A DNA stretch of 64,000 nucleotides from Nocardia terrae (GCF_009760405.1 NZ_WRPP01000002.1:744001-808000), one strand, 5' to 3'. Counted from the stretch's first letter, positions 1 to 9,645 are shown. The notes: generated by a model from the letters alone, not told the origin. Numbers and translations: made by a program.

Positions 1-123
1 ATCCGGCGCGTACCCCACGCGCCAATTGAGCCGATCGATCGGAGTGACCGACACCTTGTATCGATCCTCGACATGCTCGAACTTGACGATGGCCCGCTCG
101 CTCAATGGCGCATGAGTCTTCAT
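1..123 (-). CDS. 5' part of an unknown protein (cut by window edge)
   Basis: The first 41 codons of a minus-strand gene that runs off the window. Translation begins MKTHAPLSERAIVKFEHVED and continues without a stop to base 1. The ATG at 123-121 has a purine-rich ribosome site (AGGAGAGG) a few bases upstream, which supports the start. I do not recognise the family and see no signal peptide or motif in the visible part. It runs away from the helicase, separated by about 590 bases. Confidence 0.6.
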   Translation of the reverse strand, partial: MKTHAPLSERAIVKFEHVEDRYKVSVTPIDRLNWRVGYAPD

Positions 124-714
124 GACATCCTCTCCTGACCCTGTAAAAGCGTCCGAGACGTAAGAAGAAATACCGAAACCAATAAAGCGGGCAGCTGCTT
201 GCTCTCAATTAACTGTACGAGCGACCAGCTTCAGGAGATATGGGCAATTGTCCCATTCTTTCCCCACCCCCGCACTCGGGCGCGCCGATCCCACGACCAG
301 CGACACAACAGCGACGCGCCGACAGTCATCCGCAACGACCCGACGCCGCGCCCGTCTCCCGGTCGGTTCCGATCCGCGCGACGCGACCGGAGTCGGGCAG
401 CACTCGACCTGGGTTTGCGAGAGCCCTGATCCGACGTGCCGCGGATCAATCTCTGATTGCCCGGCGAGACTTCGCCGAGCCGGGCTGTCGCTGTCAGCCG
501 TTGTGACGTGCCGCGGATCGGATTCTGGGGCCGAGTGGCTGGTGGGTTGTGGCGGTCGGCCATCGCGGCGTCGGCGGGGCTACCCGCCACGACGGGAGCG
601 CCCGGCCAGGCCGCTGGGCGTTGTTACGCGGTGCCGTGCCCGAAACACGCGTGTCGCCCGGCCGATGACCGGGCGACACGTCGTATTTCAGTTGGTTGCC
701 GTGCTGCCGCTTCG
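124..714. other. 590-base gene-free stretch
   Basis: No convincing gene in either strand; the open frames here have no recognisable domain. It holds the leader of the gene ending at 1, a 15-base direct repeat (GACGTGCCGCGGATC) at 433-447 and 505-519, a 7-bp hairpin with arms 459-465 and 479-485, and the helicase terminator hairpin at 651-679. Confidence 0.6.
651..679 (-). terminator. hairpin downstream of the DEAD-box helicase
   Basis: Perfect 11-bp stem, GTGTCGCCCGG at 651-661 and its complement at 669-679, with a 7-base loop. It starts 35 bases after the helicase stop in the direction of transcription. No U-tract follows, as is common for actinobacterial terminators. Confidence 0.65.
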
Positions 715-2496
715 TCAGTTGGCGCGACGGCGGCGAGGTCCGCCGCCGGTGCGGGAGAATCCGGCCAGGCCGCCGGTGCTACCTGCGGGGGCCGCGCCGC
801 GACCGCCTTGGCGCGCGGAGTTCAGTCCGCCGCGCTCGCTGTGGCGCGCGGCCTTGCCGGTCGAACCGCCGGTGCGTGCGCCGCGCTGCCCGCCTTCGAA
901 ATCGCGTGCGCCGCTTTCGCGCTCACCGCGGCGGCCGGGTGTACGGGTGCCGGAGGCGTTGTCGAAGCGGCTGCCGCGCTGGTCGGACTCCGCCGAGCGG
1001 TCCGCGCGACGAGGGCGACCGGCCGTGCCGCCGTCGGAGCGGGCGCCGGGCTGGTAGCTCTCGCTGCCCTGCCCCGAACGGCGTCCGGGCCGACCGGCGG
1101 TGGCCGCCTCGCTCTTTCGCGAGCCTGCCCAGTCGGTGGTCCGCGCCTCCGTCTCGCGCACCGGACCGCGCCGCCGGCCGCGCGGCGCCGTGCTGCCCTC
1201 GCTGCCACGCGGCGTGCTCGGACGCTGCGCGTGTCGCACCGACTTCGCGGCCGGTGCGGCCTTCGCGACGGCACCGGTCTTGGCCCGGTGGGGAGTCGCC
1301 GTGTCCGAGAGTGGGACCAGCGGCGCGACATCGCCGATGAGGTCGGTGACCGCGGGGGAGTTGGCCGTGACCGCTTGCGGGGTGACGGTGATCTTGGCCT
1401 TGCGCATCAGGACCGCGAGGTCGTTGCGCTGGTCGGGAAGGACCAGCGTGATGACGTCGCCGGCGTTTCCGGCGCGCGCGGTGCGGCCGGAGCGGTGCAG
1501 GTAGGCCTTGTGTTCGGCGGGCGGGTCGACGTGGACGACGAGTTCGACGCCGTCGACGTGGACGCCGCGGGCGGCGACGTCGGTGGCGACCAGGACCTTG
1601 GCGTCGCCGGAGGCGAAGGTGGCCAGGTTGCGGTCGCGGGCGGGCTGGGAGAGGTTGCCGTGCAGGTCGACGGCCGGGATGCCCGCGGTGGTGAGCTGCT
1701 TGGCCAGCTTGCGGGCCTGATGCTTGGTGCGGGTGAACAGGATTCGGCGTTCGGAGCCCGAGGCCAGCCGGTGCACGACCGCGCGCTTGGCGTCGTTGGT
1801 GGAGACCTCGAACACATGGTGGGTCATGGCCGCCACGGGCGAGTTCGCCTCGTCCACAGAGTGTTTCACCGCGTCGGGCAGGAACCGGTTGACGAGCTTG
1901 TTCACGCCGTTGTCGAGGGTGGCCGAGAACAGCAGGCGCTGACCGGATTCCGGGGTGGCGGCCAGGATGCGGGTGACGCCGGGCAGGAAGCCGAGGTCGG
2001 CCATGTGGTCGGCCTCGTCGATGATGGTGATCTCGACATCGTCGAGGCTGATCAGGCCCTGCTTCATGAGGTCTTCGAGGCGGCCCGGGCAGGCGATGAC
2101 GATGTCCACGCCGCGCTTGAGAGCCTGCACCTGGCGGTGCTGGGAGACGCCGCCGAAGATGGTCGTCACCGACATCCGGAAGGCGGCCGCGAGGGGCTCG
2201 AGGGTGGCCGCGATCTGGGTCGCCAGCTCGCGGGTCGGGGCCAGTACCAGCCCGCGCGGGCGGTGGGCGGCGCTGCGCGCGGTGTGCGCGCCGAGGCGAT
2301 CCACCATGGGGATGGAGAAGGCGAGGGTCTTGCCGCTGCCGGTCTTGCCGCGTCCGAGCACATTCCGCCCGGCCAGTGAATCGGGCAGGGTGTCGGCCTG
2401 GATCGGGAAGGGTTCGGTGATGCCGGCGGCATCGAGTGCGCGGACCAGCGGCTCGCGCACGCCGAGCCCGGCGAAGGAGGTCGGGGCGTTGTTCAT
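715..2496 (-). CDS. DEAD/DEAH-box ATP-dependent RNA helicase with R/G-rich tail
   Basis: 593 aa. It unwinds RNA duplexes using ATP, probably in ribosome assembly or mRNA turnover. Visible superfamily 2 motifs in order: Q-motif region (EPFPIQADTLPDSL), motif I GRGKTGSGKT near residue 50, PTRELATQ, DEAD (IIDEADHMADLGF), SAT (LFSATLD), and the C-terminal helicase lobe with ATDVAARGVHVDG and HRSGRTARAG. The helicase core ends near residue 370. The remaining ~220 residues are low-complexity, rich in Arg, Gly, Ser and Pro, resembling the RNA-binding tails of RhlE-like actinobacterial helicases. Monocistronic, with a hairpin terminator 35 bases past the stop. Very long open frames on the opposite strand are artefacts of GC-rich codon bias. 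Confidence 0.93.
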   Translation of the reverse strand: MNNAPTSFAGLGVREPLVRALDAAGITEPFPIQADTLPDSLAGRNVLGRGKTGSGKTLAFSIPMVDRLGAHTARSAAHRPRGLVLAPTRELATQIAATLEPLAAAFRMSVTTIFGGVSQHRQVQALKRGVDIVIACPGRLEDLMKQGLISLDDVEITIIDEADHMADLGFLPGVTRILAATPESGQRLLFSATLDNGVNKLVNRFLPDAVKHSVDEANSPVAAMTHHVFEVSTNDAKRAVVHRLASGSERRILFTRTKHQARKLAKQLTTAGIPAVDLHGNLSQPARDRNLATFASGDAKVLVATDVAARGVHVDGVELVVHVDPPAEHKAYLHRSGRTARAGNAGDVITLVLPDQRNDLAVLMRKAKITVTPQAVTANSPAVTDLIGDVAPLVPLSDTATPHRAKTGAVAKAAPAAKSVRHAQRPSTPRGSEGSTAPRGRRRGPVRETEARTTDWAGSRKSEAATAGRPGRRSGQGSESYQPGARSDGGTAGRPRRADRSAESDQRGSRFDNASGTRTPGRRGERESGARDFEGGQRGARTGGSTGKAARHSERGGLNSARQGGRGAAPAGSTGGLAGFSRTGGGPRRRRAN

Positions 2497-2718
2497 CTGT
2501 ATTGCAGTGCCTTTCAGGGCATCGGGGGTGCCCGAGCCGTGCTGCGGACCGTTGTCCGCGCCGGGGGCACAGGGGGGTGGCGAGATTGCCGTTGGGCAAA
2601 ATCGATCGCCGTAAGGAAAGCTTGCCGCGCAGTGGGGGCTGCTCAGGAGTGGTAGCGATCTACGACGCTCGATGTGACCGTGTCACATCCATGATCAACT
2701 TCAGTGTTCGCTGGAAGT

Positions 2719-4074
2719 CTACCCGGTCGACAAATCCGCTTCGTACGCGGGGAGGGTCGGCAGCGCGGGCAGTGGCCGCGCATACAGCCAGGCGTCCCAG
2801 AGCGGCTGCAGTGGAACGGGGTTGTAGTGCCCGGCCAGATCGGTGAAGTCGCCGGTGGTGACCGAGGCGTGCCGGTAGCGGGCGGTCCAGGTGCGCAGCA
2901 GGTCGAAGAAGGCCGCTTCACCGATGGTCAGCCGCAGCGCGTGCAGGGTGAGCGCGCCGCGCTTGTAGACCCGGTCGTCGAACATGAGCTCGGGCCCCGG
3001 GTCGGCGAGCAGCAGATCCTGCGGCAGCCGCGTCAGATTCCGGTGCGCATTGCGGGCCAGCTGGTCGGCGCTCGGCCCGCCCGAGGCTTCCGACCAGATC
3101 CATTCGGCGTAACAGGCGAAGCCCTCGTGTAGCCAGATGTCGCGCCACTGCCGGATGGTGAGGCTGTTGCCGAACCACTGGTGCGCTAGCTCGTGCGCCA
3201 CCAGGCGCTCCTCGCCGCGCCGCCCATCGCAATGGTTCGCGCCGAAGACCGAGATGCCTTGGGCCTCAATGGGAATCTCGAGATCGTCGTCGGTGACGAC
3301 CACCGTGTACGCCTCGAACGGGTAGGGCCCGAACTTTTCGGTGAAGGCCGCCATCATCTGCGGCTGCCGCGCGAAATCGTGCTCGAACGCGGTGCGCAGC
3401 CGCGCCGGGATGACGGCCTGCATCGGCACCGAGCCGCGCGGCGCGTCCACCCGCTGCTTGCGGTACTGGCCGATCTGAATGGTGGCCAGGTAGCTGGCCA
3501 TGGGTTCGGGCTGCTCGTAGACCCAGGTGGTCTGGCTGGCCTTGGTCAGCTTGCGCATCAAGGTGCCGTTGGCCAGCGCGTAGTACGGGGAGTCCGTGGT
3601 GATCGAAATGCGGTAGCTGGCCTTGGAACTGGGATGGTCGTCACACGGGAACCAGGAGGCCGCGCCATTGGGCTGGCTGGCCACCAGCGCGCCGTCGGTG
3701 AGCTCCTCCCACCCGACCTCGCCCCACGGCCCGCGCACCGGTTTGGGCGGACCCGCGTAGTTCACGGTCAGCACGAGCGCCCCGCCCGCCGGGATCTTCT
3801 GCCGCGGCGTGATCACCAGCTTGCCGCGCTGATGCAGGTACTTGGCGGGCTTGACCCCGTTGACCAACACCTTCGACACCGACAACGACTGGGACAGGTC
3901 CAACGCGAATCGATCTCGCACCCCGGTGGTCACCGCGGTGATCTCCGCGGTCCCCGACAGCCGGTTGCTCGACATCTTGTAGACCAGCTCCAGCTCGTAG
4001 CGCGAGACCCGATACCCGCGGTTTCCGTTCTGCGGCAGGTAATCATCGATGGGTTCGTCCAGGCGCAGCGGCAT
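2719..4074 (-). CDS. M1 family zinc metallopeptidase
   Basis: 451 aa. A gluzincin aminopeptidase-like enzyme. The zinc site is clear: HELAH at residues 294-298 and the third ligand Glu at 317 (WLHEGF), the M1 spacing. The exopeptidase GxMEN loop is not canonical; the equivalent position reads IEAQGISVFG, as in short actinobacterial M1 proteins. No signal peptide, so probably cytoplasmic. The protein is about half the size of full-length PepN and lacks the C-terminal helical domain. The start is placed at the ATG at 4074, whose A is shared with the TGA of the upstream NRPS-like gene (TGATG), implying translational coupling; an earlier in-frame ATG at 4113 would lie deep inside that gene. Confidence 0.9.
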   Translation of the reverse strand: MPLRLDEPIDDYLPQNGNRGYRVSRYELELVYKMSSNRLSGTAEITAVTTGVRDRFALDLSQSLSVSKVLVNGVKPAKYLHQRGKLVITPRQKIPAGGALVLTVNYAGPPKPVRGPWGEVGWEELTDGALVASQPNGAASWFPCDDHPSSKASYRISITTDSPYYALANGTLMRKLTKASQTTWVYEQPEPMASYLATIQIGQYRKQRVDAPRGSVPMQAVIPARLRTAFEHDFARQPQMMAAFTEKFGPYPFEAYTVVVTDDDLEIPIEAQGISVFGANHCDGRRGEERLVAHELAHQWFGNSLTIRQWRDIWLHEGFACYAEWIWSEASGGPSADQLARNAHRNLTRLPQDLLLADPGPELMFDDRVYKRGALTLHALRLTIGEAAFFDLLRTWTARYRHASVTTGDFTDLAGHYNPVPLQPLWDAWLYARPLPALPTLPAYEADLSTG

Positions 4075-7000
4075 CAGCGCCCTCCACCCCAGGGCGCGAT
4101 CGGGTTGCCCCACCAGCGGGTGGACGGCGGCACGCTGTCGCCGCGCATGACCAGTGAGGCCGGGCCGATGGTCGCGCCCGCGCCGATGGCCGAGGCGGGC
4201 AGGGCCACGCAGTGCGGTCCCAGCGTCGCGCCCGCGCCCAGGGTCACGGTGTCCATGGCCATGATCCGATCGTGGAACAGGTGCGTCTGTACGACGCAGC
4301 CGCGTTCCACTGTCGCGCCGTCACCGAGTGTCACCAGGTCAGCCTCCGGAAGCCAATAAGATTCGCACCATACCCCGCGGCCGATCTTCGCGCCGAGTCC
4401 GCGCAACCAGAGATTCAGCACGGGCGTACCCGTCGCGGCGCGTGCGAACCAGGGTGCCGCGACGTGCTCGACGAAGGTGTCGGCGACCTCGTTGCGCCAC
4501 ACGAACGAGCTCCACAGCGGGTGTTCCTCGTTCCGAATCCGGCCCACCAGCAGCCATTTCGCGATCACCGAGCAGGCTCCGGCGACCGCGCCCGCGGTGA
4601 TCAGCACCAGCCCGCTCAACAGTGCGGCGGGCACGTGGCCGAGGGTGCGGGCCAGCCAGGCCAGCGCGAACAGCACCCCGAGGCCGATGGCGAAGGTCAC
4701 GAAAACCGGGATCAATCGGCAGGTCTCGACCACCGCGCGGGCCACGCGCAGGCGCAGCGGCGGATCGAAGGTGCGTGCGGTGTCGGCGGTTTCGGCGGCC
4801 CGGCGCAACCGGATCGGCGGGCTGCCCAGCCACGAGGATCCGGCCTTGGCCTTGGACGGTGCGGCCGAGAGCACCGCGACCAGACCGTTCTTGGGCACCC
4901 GCCGCCCGGGCGCGGTCATGCCGGAGTTGCCGAGGAAGGCTCGTTTGCCGACCTTGGCCTCGCCGATGCGCAGCCAGCCGCCGCCCAATTCGTAACTGGC
5001 GACCATGGTGTCGTCGGCCAGGAACGCGCCGTCGGCGACCACGGTGAACTTCGGGAGCAGCAGGACCGTCGAAATCTCCACGCGCTTGCCGACCTTCGCG
5101 CCGAGCAGGCGCAGCCATATCGGCGTCAGCAGGCTGGCGTAGAGCGGAAACAGGAAGGTGCGCGCGGAATCCAGCAGCCGCTCGGTGGCCCAGGCCTGCC
5201 ACCCCTGGCGGCTGCGCACCGGATGGTGACCCTCGGTCAGCCCGATGCTCAACAGTCGCACCGCCGCGATGGTGACCACCGCGTACACGCCGAGCACCAG
5301 CAGCATCGCTACCGGCAGGATGGCGAAGGCGCGGCCGAGACCGGCTGCCAGCGTCTGCGTGTCGCGAATCCACCAGGCGATCAGCAGGCCGCCGGTGGCC
5401 AGCGACAGGATCGGCACCGCGGCCAGCACCATGGAGGTGATGCCGAAGATCCCCACCCAGTGCGAGGCCCGCGCGGGGGTCTCCCCGGGCCAGCGGTGCT
5501 GGGCCTTACCGACTTTCACCGCGGGCGAGCCCGCCCATTCCTGTTCGGCCTTCACCTTGCCCGCGACCGCGGAGCCGGGTGCGATCTCGGCGTTGCGGCC
5601 GATCCTGGTGCCGGGCAGCAGCATCGAGCGCGCGCCCACCACCGCACCGGGACCGATCTGGATGGGGCCGATGTGCACGACGTCGCCGTCGATCCAGAAG
5701 CCGGACAGGTCCACCTCGGGCTCGACGCTGCAGCCGTCGCCGAGTTCGAGCATGCCGGTGACCGGCGGCAGCGTGTGCAGGTCCACGCCGCGCCCGACCC
5801 GCGCGCCCAGGGCCCGCGCGAAGGGCACCATCCACGGTGCGCCGGAGAGGTTCTCGGCCCCGCTGGCCTCGGACAGGCGCATGGCCGTCCACAGTCGCAG
5901 GTGCACCTGCCCGCCGCGCGGATAGGTGCCCGGTTTCACCGTGCGCAACAGCAACCGGGAACCGATCACGCACAGCGCCATTCGGCCCGGCGGGGAGATG
6001 AACAGCAGGAACGCCACCAGCATCCACCACCACGACAGGTGCGGCAGCCACGGCAGCGATCCCGACCAGGCCGCGATATTGCCGACGATGGCCAGCCAGG
6101 TCAGCCACTGCAGGCCGGTGAGGGTGGTCAGCGGGATGGTGGCGAGCACCTGGAACAGCTGCGCGGCCAACGGAACCGGGCGCACGTGCCGCTGCTCGAC
6201 CTCGGCGACCGGCGCGGAACTGTCGAGGAAGGCCGCGAGCGCACCCAGGCGCGGATGGTCGTAGAGGTCGGCGACGGCGACGCGCGGATGCCGCTCCCGC
6301 AGCGCCGCGACCAGCTGGGCCGCCGCCAGCGAGCCGCCGCCCACATCGAAGAAGTCGGCGTTCGGGTCCGAGACCTCCGCGCCCAGAATCGAATCCCACA
6401 GTCCCGCGACCCACTGCTCGGTCTCGGTGAGCCCGCTCTCGGTGGTGGCGGGCGCGGCCTTGGGCAGCGGCCACGGCAGCGCGTTGCGGTCCACCTTGCC
6501 CGAGGTGCGGGTGGGCAGTTCGGCGACCACGGCCAGGCGCGGCACCAGCGGGGCCGGAAGCTGTTCGGCGAGAATGGTTCTCGCCGCGCTCAGATCGTAG
6601 CCGGCGTCGGGGCCGGTGAGGTAGCCGACCAGGATCTTGTTGCCCGCCTTGGTGCTGCGGATCGCGGCCGCCGCGCCCGTGACGCCCGGTAGATGCTGGA
6701 GCGCGTTGTCGATCTCGCCGAGTTCGATGCGGCGGCCGCCCAGCTTGATCTGGTCGTCGGCGCGGCCCAGGAAGACCAGGCCCTCGCGGTCGTTGCGGAC
6801 CAGATCGCCACTGCGGTAGGCACGTTCCCAGCCGACCGATTCCAGCGGCGCGTACTTCTCGGCGTCCTTGGCCGGATCCAGATAGCGGGCCAGGCCGACG
6901 CCGCCGATCACGAGTTCACCGGATTCACCCTCGCCCACCGGGTTTCCGGCGGCGTCGATCACGGTGAGGTCCCAGCCGTCCAGCGGCAGGCCGATGCGGA

Positions 7001-7973
7001 TGGGGAAGCCGCCGTCGAGCAGGGCGGCGCACGCCACCACCGTGGCCTCGGTGGGCCCGTAGGTGTTCCACACCTCGCGGTCGGAATCCTGGTTGCCCGC
7101 GAGCTTCTCGGCCAGCTCGGGTGGCACGGCCTCGCCGCCGAAGATGAGCAGCCGCACCGGTTCCAGCGCCTCCGCGGGCCAGGTGGCGGCCAGCGTCGGC
7201 ACCGTCGACACGATACTGATCTCGCGGCGCACCAGCCACGGGCCCAGATCCGCGCCGGTGCGCACCAGCGCGCGTGGGGCGGGCACCAGGCAGGCGCCGT
7301 GCCGCCAGGCCAGCCACATCTCCTCGCAGGAGGCGTCGAAGGCGACCGAAAGCCCGGCCAGCACGCGGTCGCCGGGAGCGATCGGAGCGTCCTGGAGGAA
7401 CAGGCGCGCCTCGGCGTCGACGAAGGCGGCGGCGTTGCGGTGGGTCACCGCAACGCCTTTCGGGGTTCCGGTGGAACCGGAGGTGAAGATGATCCAGGCA
7501 TCGTCGGCGGGGGTGGGCTCGGCGGTGCCGGGGGAAGCGCCGGATTCCCTTGTCACGTCCGTCGATTCGATGCCCACCCCGGTGACGATGGCCGAGACCG
7601 CCGCCTCCCCGAACACCAGCCGCGCGCGCTCGTCGGGATCGTCGGCATCCACCGGGACGTAGGCCGCCCCGGCGTGCAGCACCGCGAGAATCGTGACGTA
7701 GAGCCCCCGCGTGCCCGAGGGCATGCGCACCCCGACCCGATCGCCCGCCCGCACCCCGGCCGCGGCCAGGCGCTCGACCCCGCGCGCGATCTCCTCGCGC
7801 AGTTCGGCGTAGGTGAGGACCACGTCACCGTCGTCCAGGGCGGGTGCGTCGGGGTGGGCCGCGGCGGTGGCGGCGAGAACATCCACCAGCGTGCGGGCCG
7901 GGGGAGCCAGCGCGGCCCGCAGCATGGGGTTGGCGTCGACCTCGGTGGCGGTATCGGCCTGCGATTGCGGCAT
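4074..7973 (-). CDS. Pls/PosA-type non-ribosomal peptide synthetase (A-PCP-TM-beta-helix)
   Basis: 1,299 aa from the chosen ATG at 7973; an in-frame TTG at 8045 would add 24 residues. Adenylation domain ~25-495: A3 IIFTSGSTGTPKG, A5 YGPTEAT, A7 YRSGDLV, A8 GRADDQIKLGGRR, A10 RTSGKVDRNAL. Carrier protein near 545 with the phosphopantetheine Ser in GGGSLAA. Then groups of membrane helices (about 610-675, 840-910, 1090-1140) alternate with hexapeptide left-handed beta-helix acetyltransferase-like regions (about 725-810, 950-1020, 1185-1285). There is no condensation or thioesterase domain. This matches the Pls/PosA architecture (poly-lysine synthetase relatives, TIGR02353). The amino acid used cannot be read reliably. 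The coupled M1 peptidase suggests a joint role, perhaps processing an isopeptide product; that is inference. Confidence 0.9.
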   Translation of the reverse strand: MPQSQADTATEVDANPMLRAALAPPARTLVDVLAATAAAHPDAPALDDGDVVLTYAELREEIARGVERLAAAGVRAGDRVGVRMPSGTRGLYVTILAVLHAGAAYVPVDADDPDERARLVFGEAAVSAIVTGVGIESTDVTRESGASPGTAEPTPADDAWIIFTSGSTGTPKGVAVTHRNAAAFVDAEARLFLQDAPIAPGDRVLAGLSVAFDASCEEMWLAWRHGACLVPAPRALVRTGADLGPWLVRREISIVSTVPTLAATWPAEALEPVRLLIFGGEAVPPELAEKLAGNQDSDREVWNTYGPTEATVVACAALLDGGFPIRIGLPLDGWDLTVIDAAGNPVGEGESGELVIGGVGLARYLDPAKDAEKYAPLESVGWERAYRSGDLVRNDREGLVFLGRADDQIKLGGRRIELGEIDNALQHLPGVTGAAAAIRSTKAGNKILVGYLTGPDAGYDLSAARTILAEQLPAPLVPRLAVVAELPTRTSGKVDRNALPWPLPKAAPATTESGLTETEQWVAGLWDSILGAEVSDPNADFFDVGGGSLAAAQLVAALRERHPRVAVADLYDHPRLGALAAFLDSSAPVAEVEQRHVRPVPLAAQLFQVLATIPLTTLTGLQWLTWLAIVGNIAAWSGSLPWLPHLSWWWMLVAFLLFISPPGRMALCVIGSRLLLRTVKPGTYPRGGQVHLRLWTAMRLSEASGAENLSGAPWMVPFARALGARVGRGVDLHTLPPVTGMLELGDGCSVEPEVDLSGFWIDGDVVHIGPIQIGPGAVVGARSMLLPGTRIGRNAEIAPGSAVAGKVKAEQEWAGSPAVKVGKAQHRWPGETPARASHWVGIFGITSMVLAAVPILSLATGGLLIAWWIRDTQTLAAGLGRAFAILPVAMLLVLGVYAVVTIAAVRLLSIGLTEGHHPVRSRQGWQAWATERLLDSARTFLFPLYASLLTPIWLRLLGAKVGKRVEISTVLLLPKFTVVADGAFLADDTMVASYELGGGWLRIGEAKVGKRAFLGNSGMTAPGRRVPKNGLVAVLSAAPSKAKAGSSWLGSPPIRLRRAAETADTARTFDPPLRLRVARAVVETCRLIPVFVTFAIGLGVLFALAWLARTLGHVPAALLSGLVLITAGAVAGACSVIAKWLLVGRIRNEEHPLWSSFVWRNEVADTFVEHVAAPWFARAATGTPVLNLWLRGLGAKIGRGVWCESYWLPEADLVTLGDGATVERGCVVQTHLFHDRIMAMDTVTLGAGATLGPHCVALPASAIGAGATIGPASLVMRGDSVPPSTRWWGNPIAPWGGGR

Positions 7974-8108
7974 CAGTTCGTGCACACCTCTCGTGGAACC
8001 ATCCTTCAACGTTGGTTGTTTCACACGAGAGTTACCGGCAGGCAAACTCCGTGGCGGACATCAGTCCACGGTACCGGTACGTCCTGGTTGTCTGATGTTC
8101 ACCTGGGG

Positions 8109-9053
8109 CTATTTGCGGAACTGGGACATGAACTGCCAGATCACCTCGGCCGCGTCGAACTGATGGGAGACCTTGCCGACCACCAGTTGCGGCAGGTACT
8201 GGGACCCGCCGGGCCAGGTGTGGCCGCCCTCGGCAATCGAATAGAGCTGTACCTTCGAGCCGTTCGCGCAGTCGGAGGACTGGATCGTGACCGTGGTGCC
8301 GTCGTCGGTGCGCTGGGGGAGTTGGGTGCTGGTCGCGGCGTCGCAGCCGTCCTTCTCGCGCCACAGCTGCTGGGTGGCGTCGACCGAGAGGACGGGGCTC
8401 GAGCCCGCGCCGTGGTGACCGGAGGTGACGCGCACGACGCCGCCGTCATAGGGGACGATCGGGTCGGCGGTGCCGTGGATCTCCAGGACCGGCAGGGGAT
8501 GGGTTGGGGTGCAGGCGGATACGTCGGCCTGCGGCAGCGGGCCCGAGACCGGGGCGATGGCGGCGAGCTTGTCCGACAGCTTGCAGCCGAGGTCCTCGGT
8601 GAACATGCCGCCGTTGGACATTCCGGTCGCGTAGACCCGCGACGGGTCGACGGAGTCGTTGGCGATCAGACGGTCGATCACGGCCGCAACGAATCCCACG
8701 TCGTCGATGTTCGCGGCACTGGCGTTGGTGTCGTCGCCACGGCCGTCGTTCCAGGACTTCTCGTAGCCATTGGGGTAGACGGCGATGAAACCGTCGGCGT
8801 CGGAGAGCTTGTCGAAGCCGAAGAAGGAGGCCGAGTTCTGGGCGGTGCCCCCGCCGCCGTGGAAGGCGAGCACGGCGGGCAGCAGGCCCTGGGGGTGGTT
8901 GGCGGGATAGTGGACGATGTATTGCCGTTGCAGCCCACCGTATTCGAGGGTGACGGTGGTGTCGTCGGCGGCGCGGGCCAGCGGGTGCCCACACCCGGCG
9001 GCCATGAACACGGTGGACAGTGCGATCGCGGCGGCGATTCTCGGTGCGTACAC
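8109..9053 (-). CDS. secreted/lipoprotein esterase, PHB-depolymerase (LpqP) type
   Basis: 314 aa, alpha/beta hydrolase of the Esterase_PHB family. An N-terminal hydrophobic segment (residues 3-18) ends in MAAGC, a plausible lipobox, so it is probably a lipoprotein or secreted. Oxyanion region LAFHGGGG, nucleophile elbow GMSNGG (Ser about residue 135), DPIVPYDGG near the acidic residue and EGGHTWPGG containing the catalytic His. These fit a poly(3-hydroxybutyrate) depolymerase/feruloyl-esterase-like enzyme related to mycobacterial LpqP; the substrate is unknown. The GTG at 9053 was chosen because it puts the signal sequence at the N-terminus; the frame stays open upstream but into the gluconokinase region. 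Confidence 0.85.
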   Translation of the reverse strand: MYAPRIAAAIALSTVFMAAGCGHPLARAADDTTVTLEYGGLQRQYIVHYPANHPQGLLPAVLAFHGGGGTAQNSASFFGFDKLSDADGFIAVYPNGYEKSWNDGRGDDTNASAANIDDVGFVAAVIDRLIANDSVDPSRVYATGMSNGGMFTEDLGCKLSDKLAAIAPVSGPLPQADVSACTPTHPLPVLEIHGTADPIVPYDGGVVRVTSGHHGAGSSPVLSVDATQQLWREKDGCDAATSTQLPQRTDDGTTVTIQSSDCANGSKVQLYSIAEGGHTWPGGSQYLPQLVVGKVSHQFDAAEVIWQFMSQFRK

Positions 9054-9100
9054 GCGAGTGATCGTAGAGAGCTCAGCTGAAGCTGGGCTGAAGCTTCGAA

Positions 9101-9637
9101 TCAGCTGTGAGCCCGGATCGCGGCCAGCGCCGCGGCCGCGACTTCGTTTGGGGGAGGACCGATTTCGATGCTGACGATATGCTCGTCGGGGCCGGGGGAT
9201 TCGAGGGTCTCCAACTGGGAGTCCAGCAGGCCCGGCGGCATGAAGTGGTCCATGCGCGCGGTGAGACGGCGCTGCAGATCCTCGCGCGAACCGGTCAGGT
9301 GCAGGAACGTCAGCACCGCCTCGGGGTGCCCGATCATGCTGCGGCGCAGGATGTCCCGATAGGAGCGTTTGAGGGCCGAGCAGGTGACCAGCGCCGAACG
9401 GCCCGCCGCCACCTCCTCGGACATCCACTCCGCGATCGCCTCCAGCCACGGCTCGCGGTCGGCGTCGGTGAGGGCGTGCCCCGCGTGCATCTTCGCGATA
9501 TTGGCGGGCGGGTGCAGGTCGTCGCCCTCGAGCAGATCCCAGCCCAGGGTGCTCACCAGCATGCCCGCCACCGTGGATTTGCCGGAACCGGAGACGCCCA
9601 TCAGGACGACGATGTGCGGTCGCGGAGTGGATTCCAT
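9101..9637 (-). CDS. gntK: gluconokinase
   Basis: 178 aa, the usual length for GntK/IdnK. It phosphorylates D-gluconate to 6-phosphogluconate. P-loop GVSGSGKST near residues 15-23, then the family signature LLEGDDLHPPANIAKM, CSALKRSYRD and RMDHFMPPGLLDSQLETLE. The ATG at 9637 is preceded by AGGAGG, and this ribosome site overlaps the TAG stop of gntP (TAGGAGG), so the two genes are translationally linked in an operon gntP-gntK. Confidence 0.95.
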   Translation of the reverse strand: MESTPRPHIVVLMGVSGSGKSTVAGMLVSTLGWDLLEGDDLHPPANIAKMHAGHALTDADREPWLEAIAEWMSEEVAAGRSALVTCSALKRSYRDILRRSMIGHPEAVLTFLHLTGSREDLQRRLTARMDHFMPPGLLDSQLETLESPGPDEHIVSIEIGPPPNEVAAAALAAIRAHS

Positions 9638-9645
9638 CAGTCCTC

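Noticed and set aside
457..2379. Long open frame (640 codons) antisense to the helicase
   Set aside because: Arg/Ala/Gly-rich translation without domains; it arises from the third-position GC bias of the helicase gene, whose motifs are unmistakable.
4212..9080. Two very long plus-strand open frames (826 and 795 codons) opposite the NRPS and esterase
   Set aside because: No recognisable domain and composition dominated by Gly/Arg/His; shadows of real minus-strand genes.
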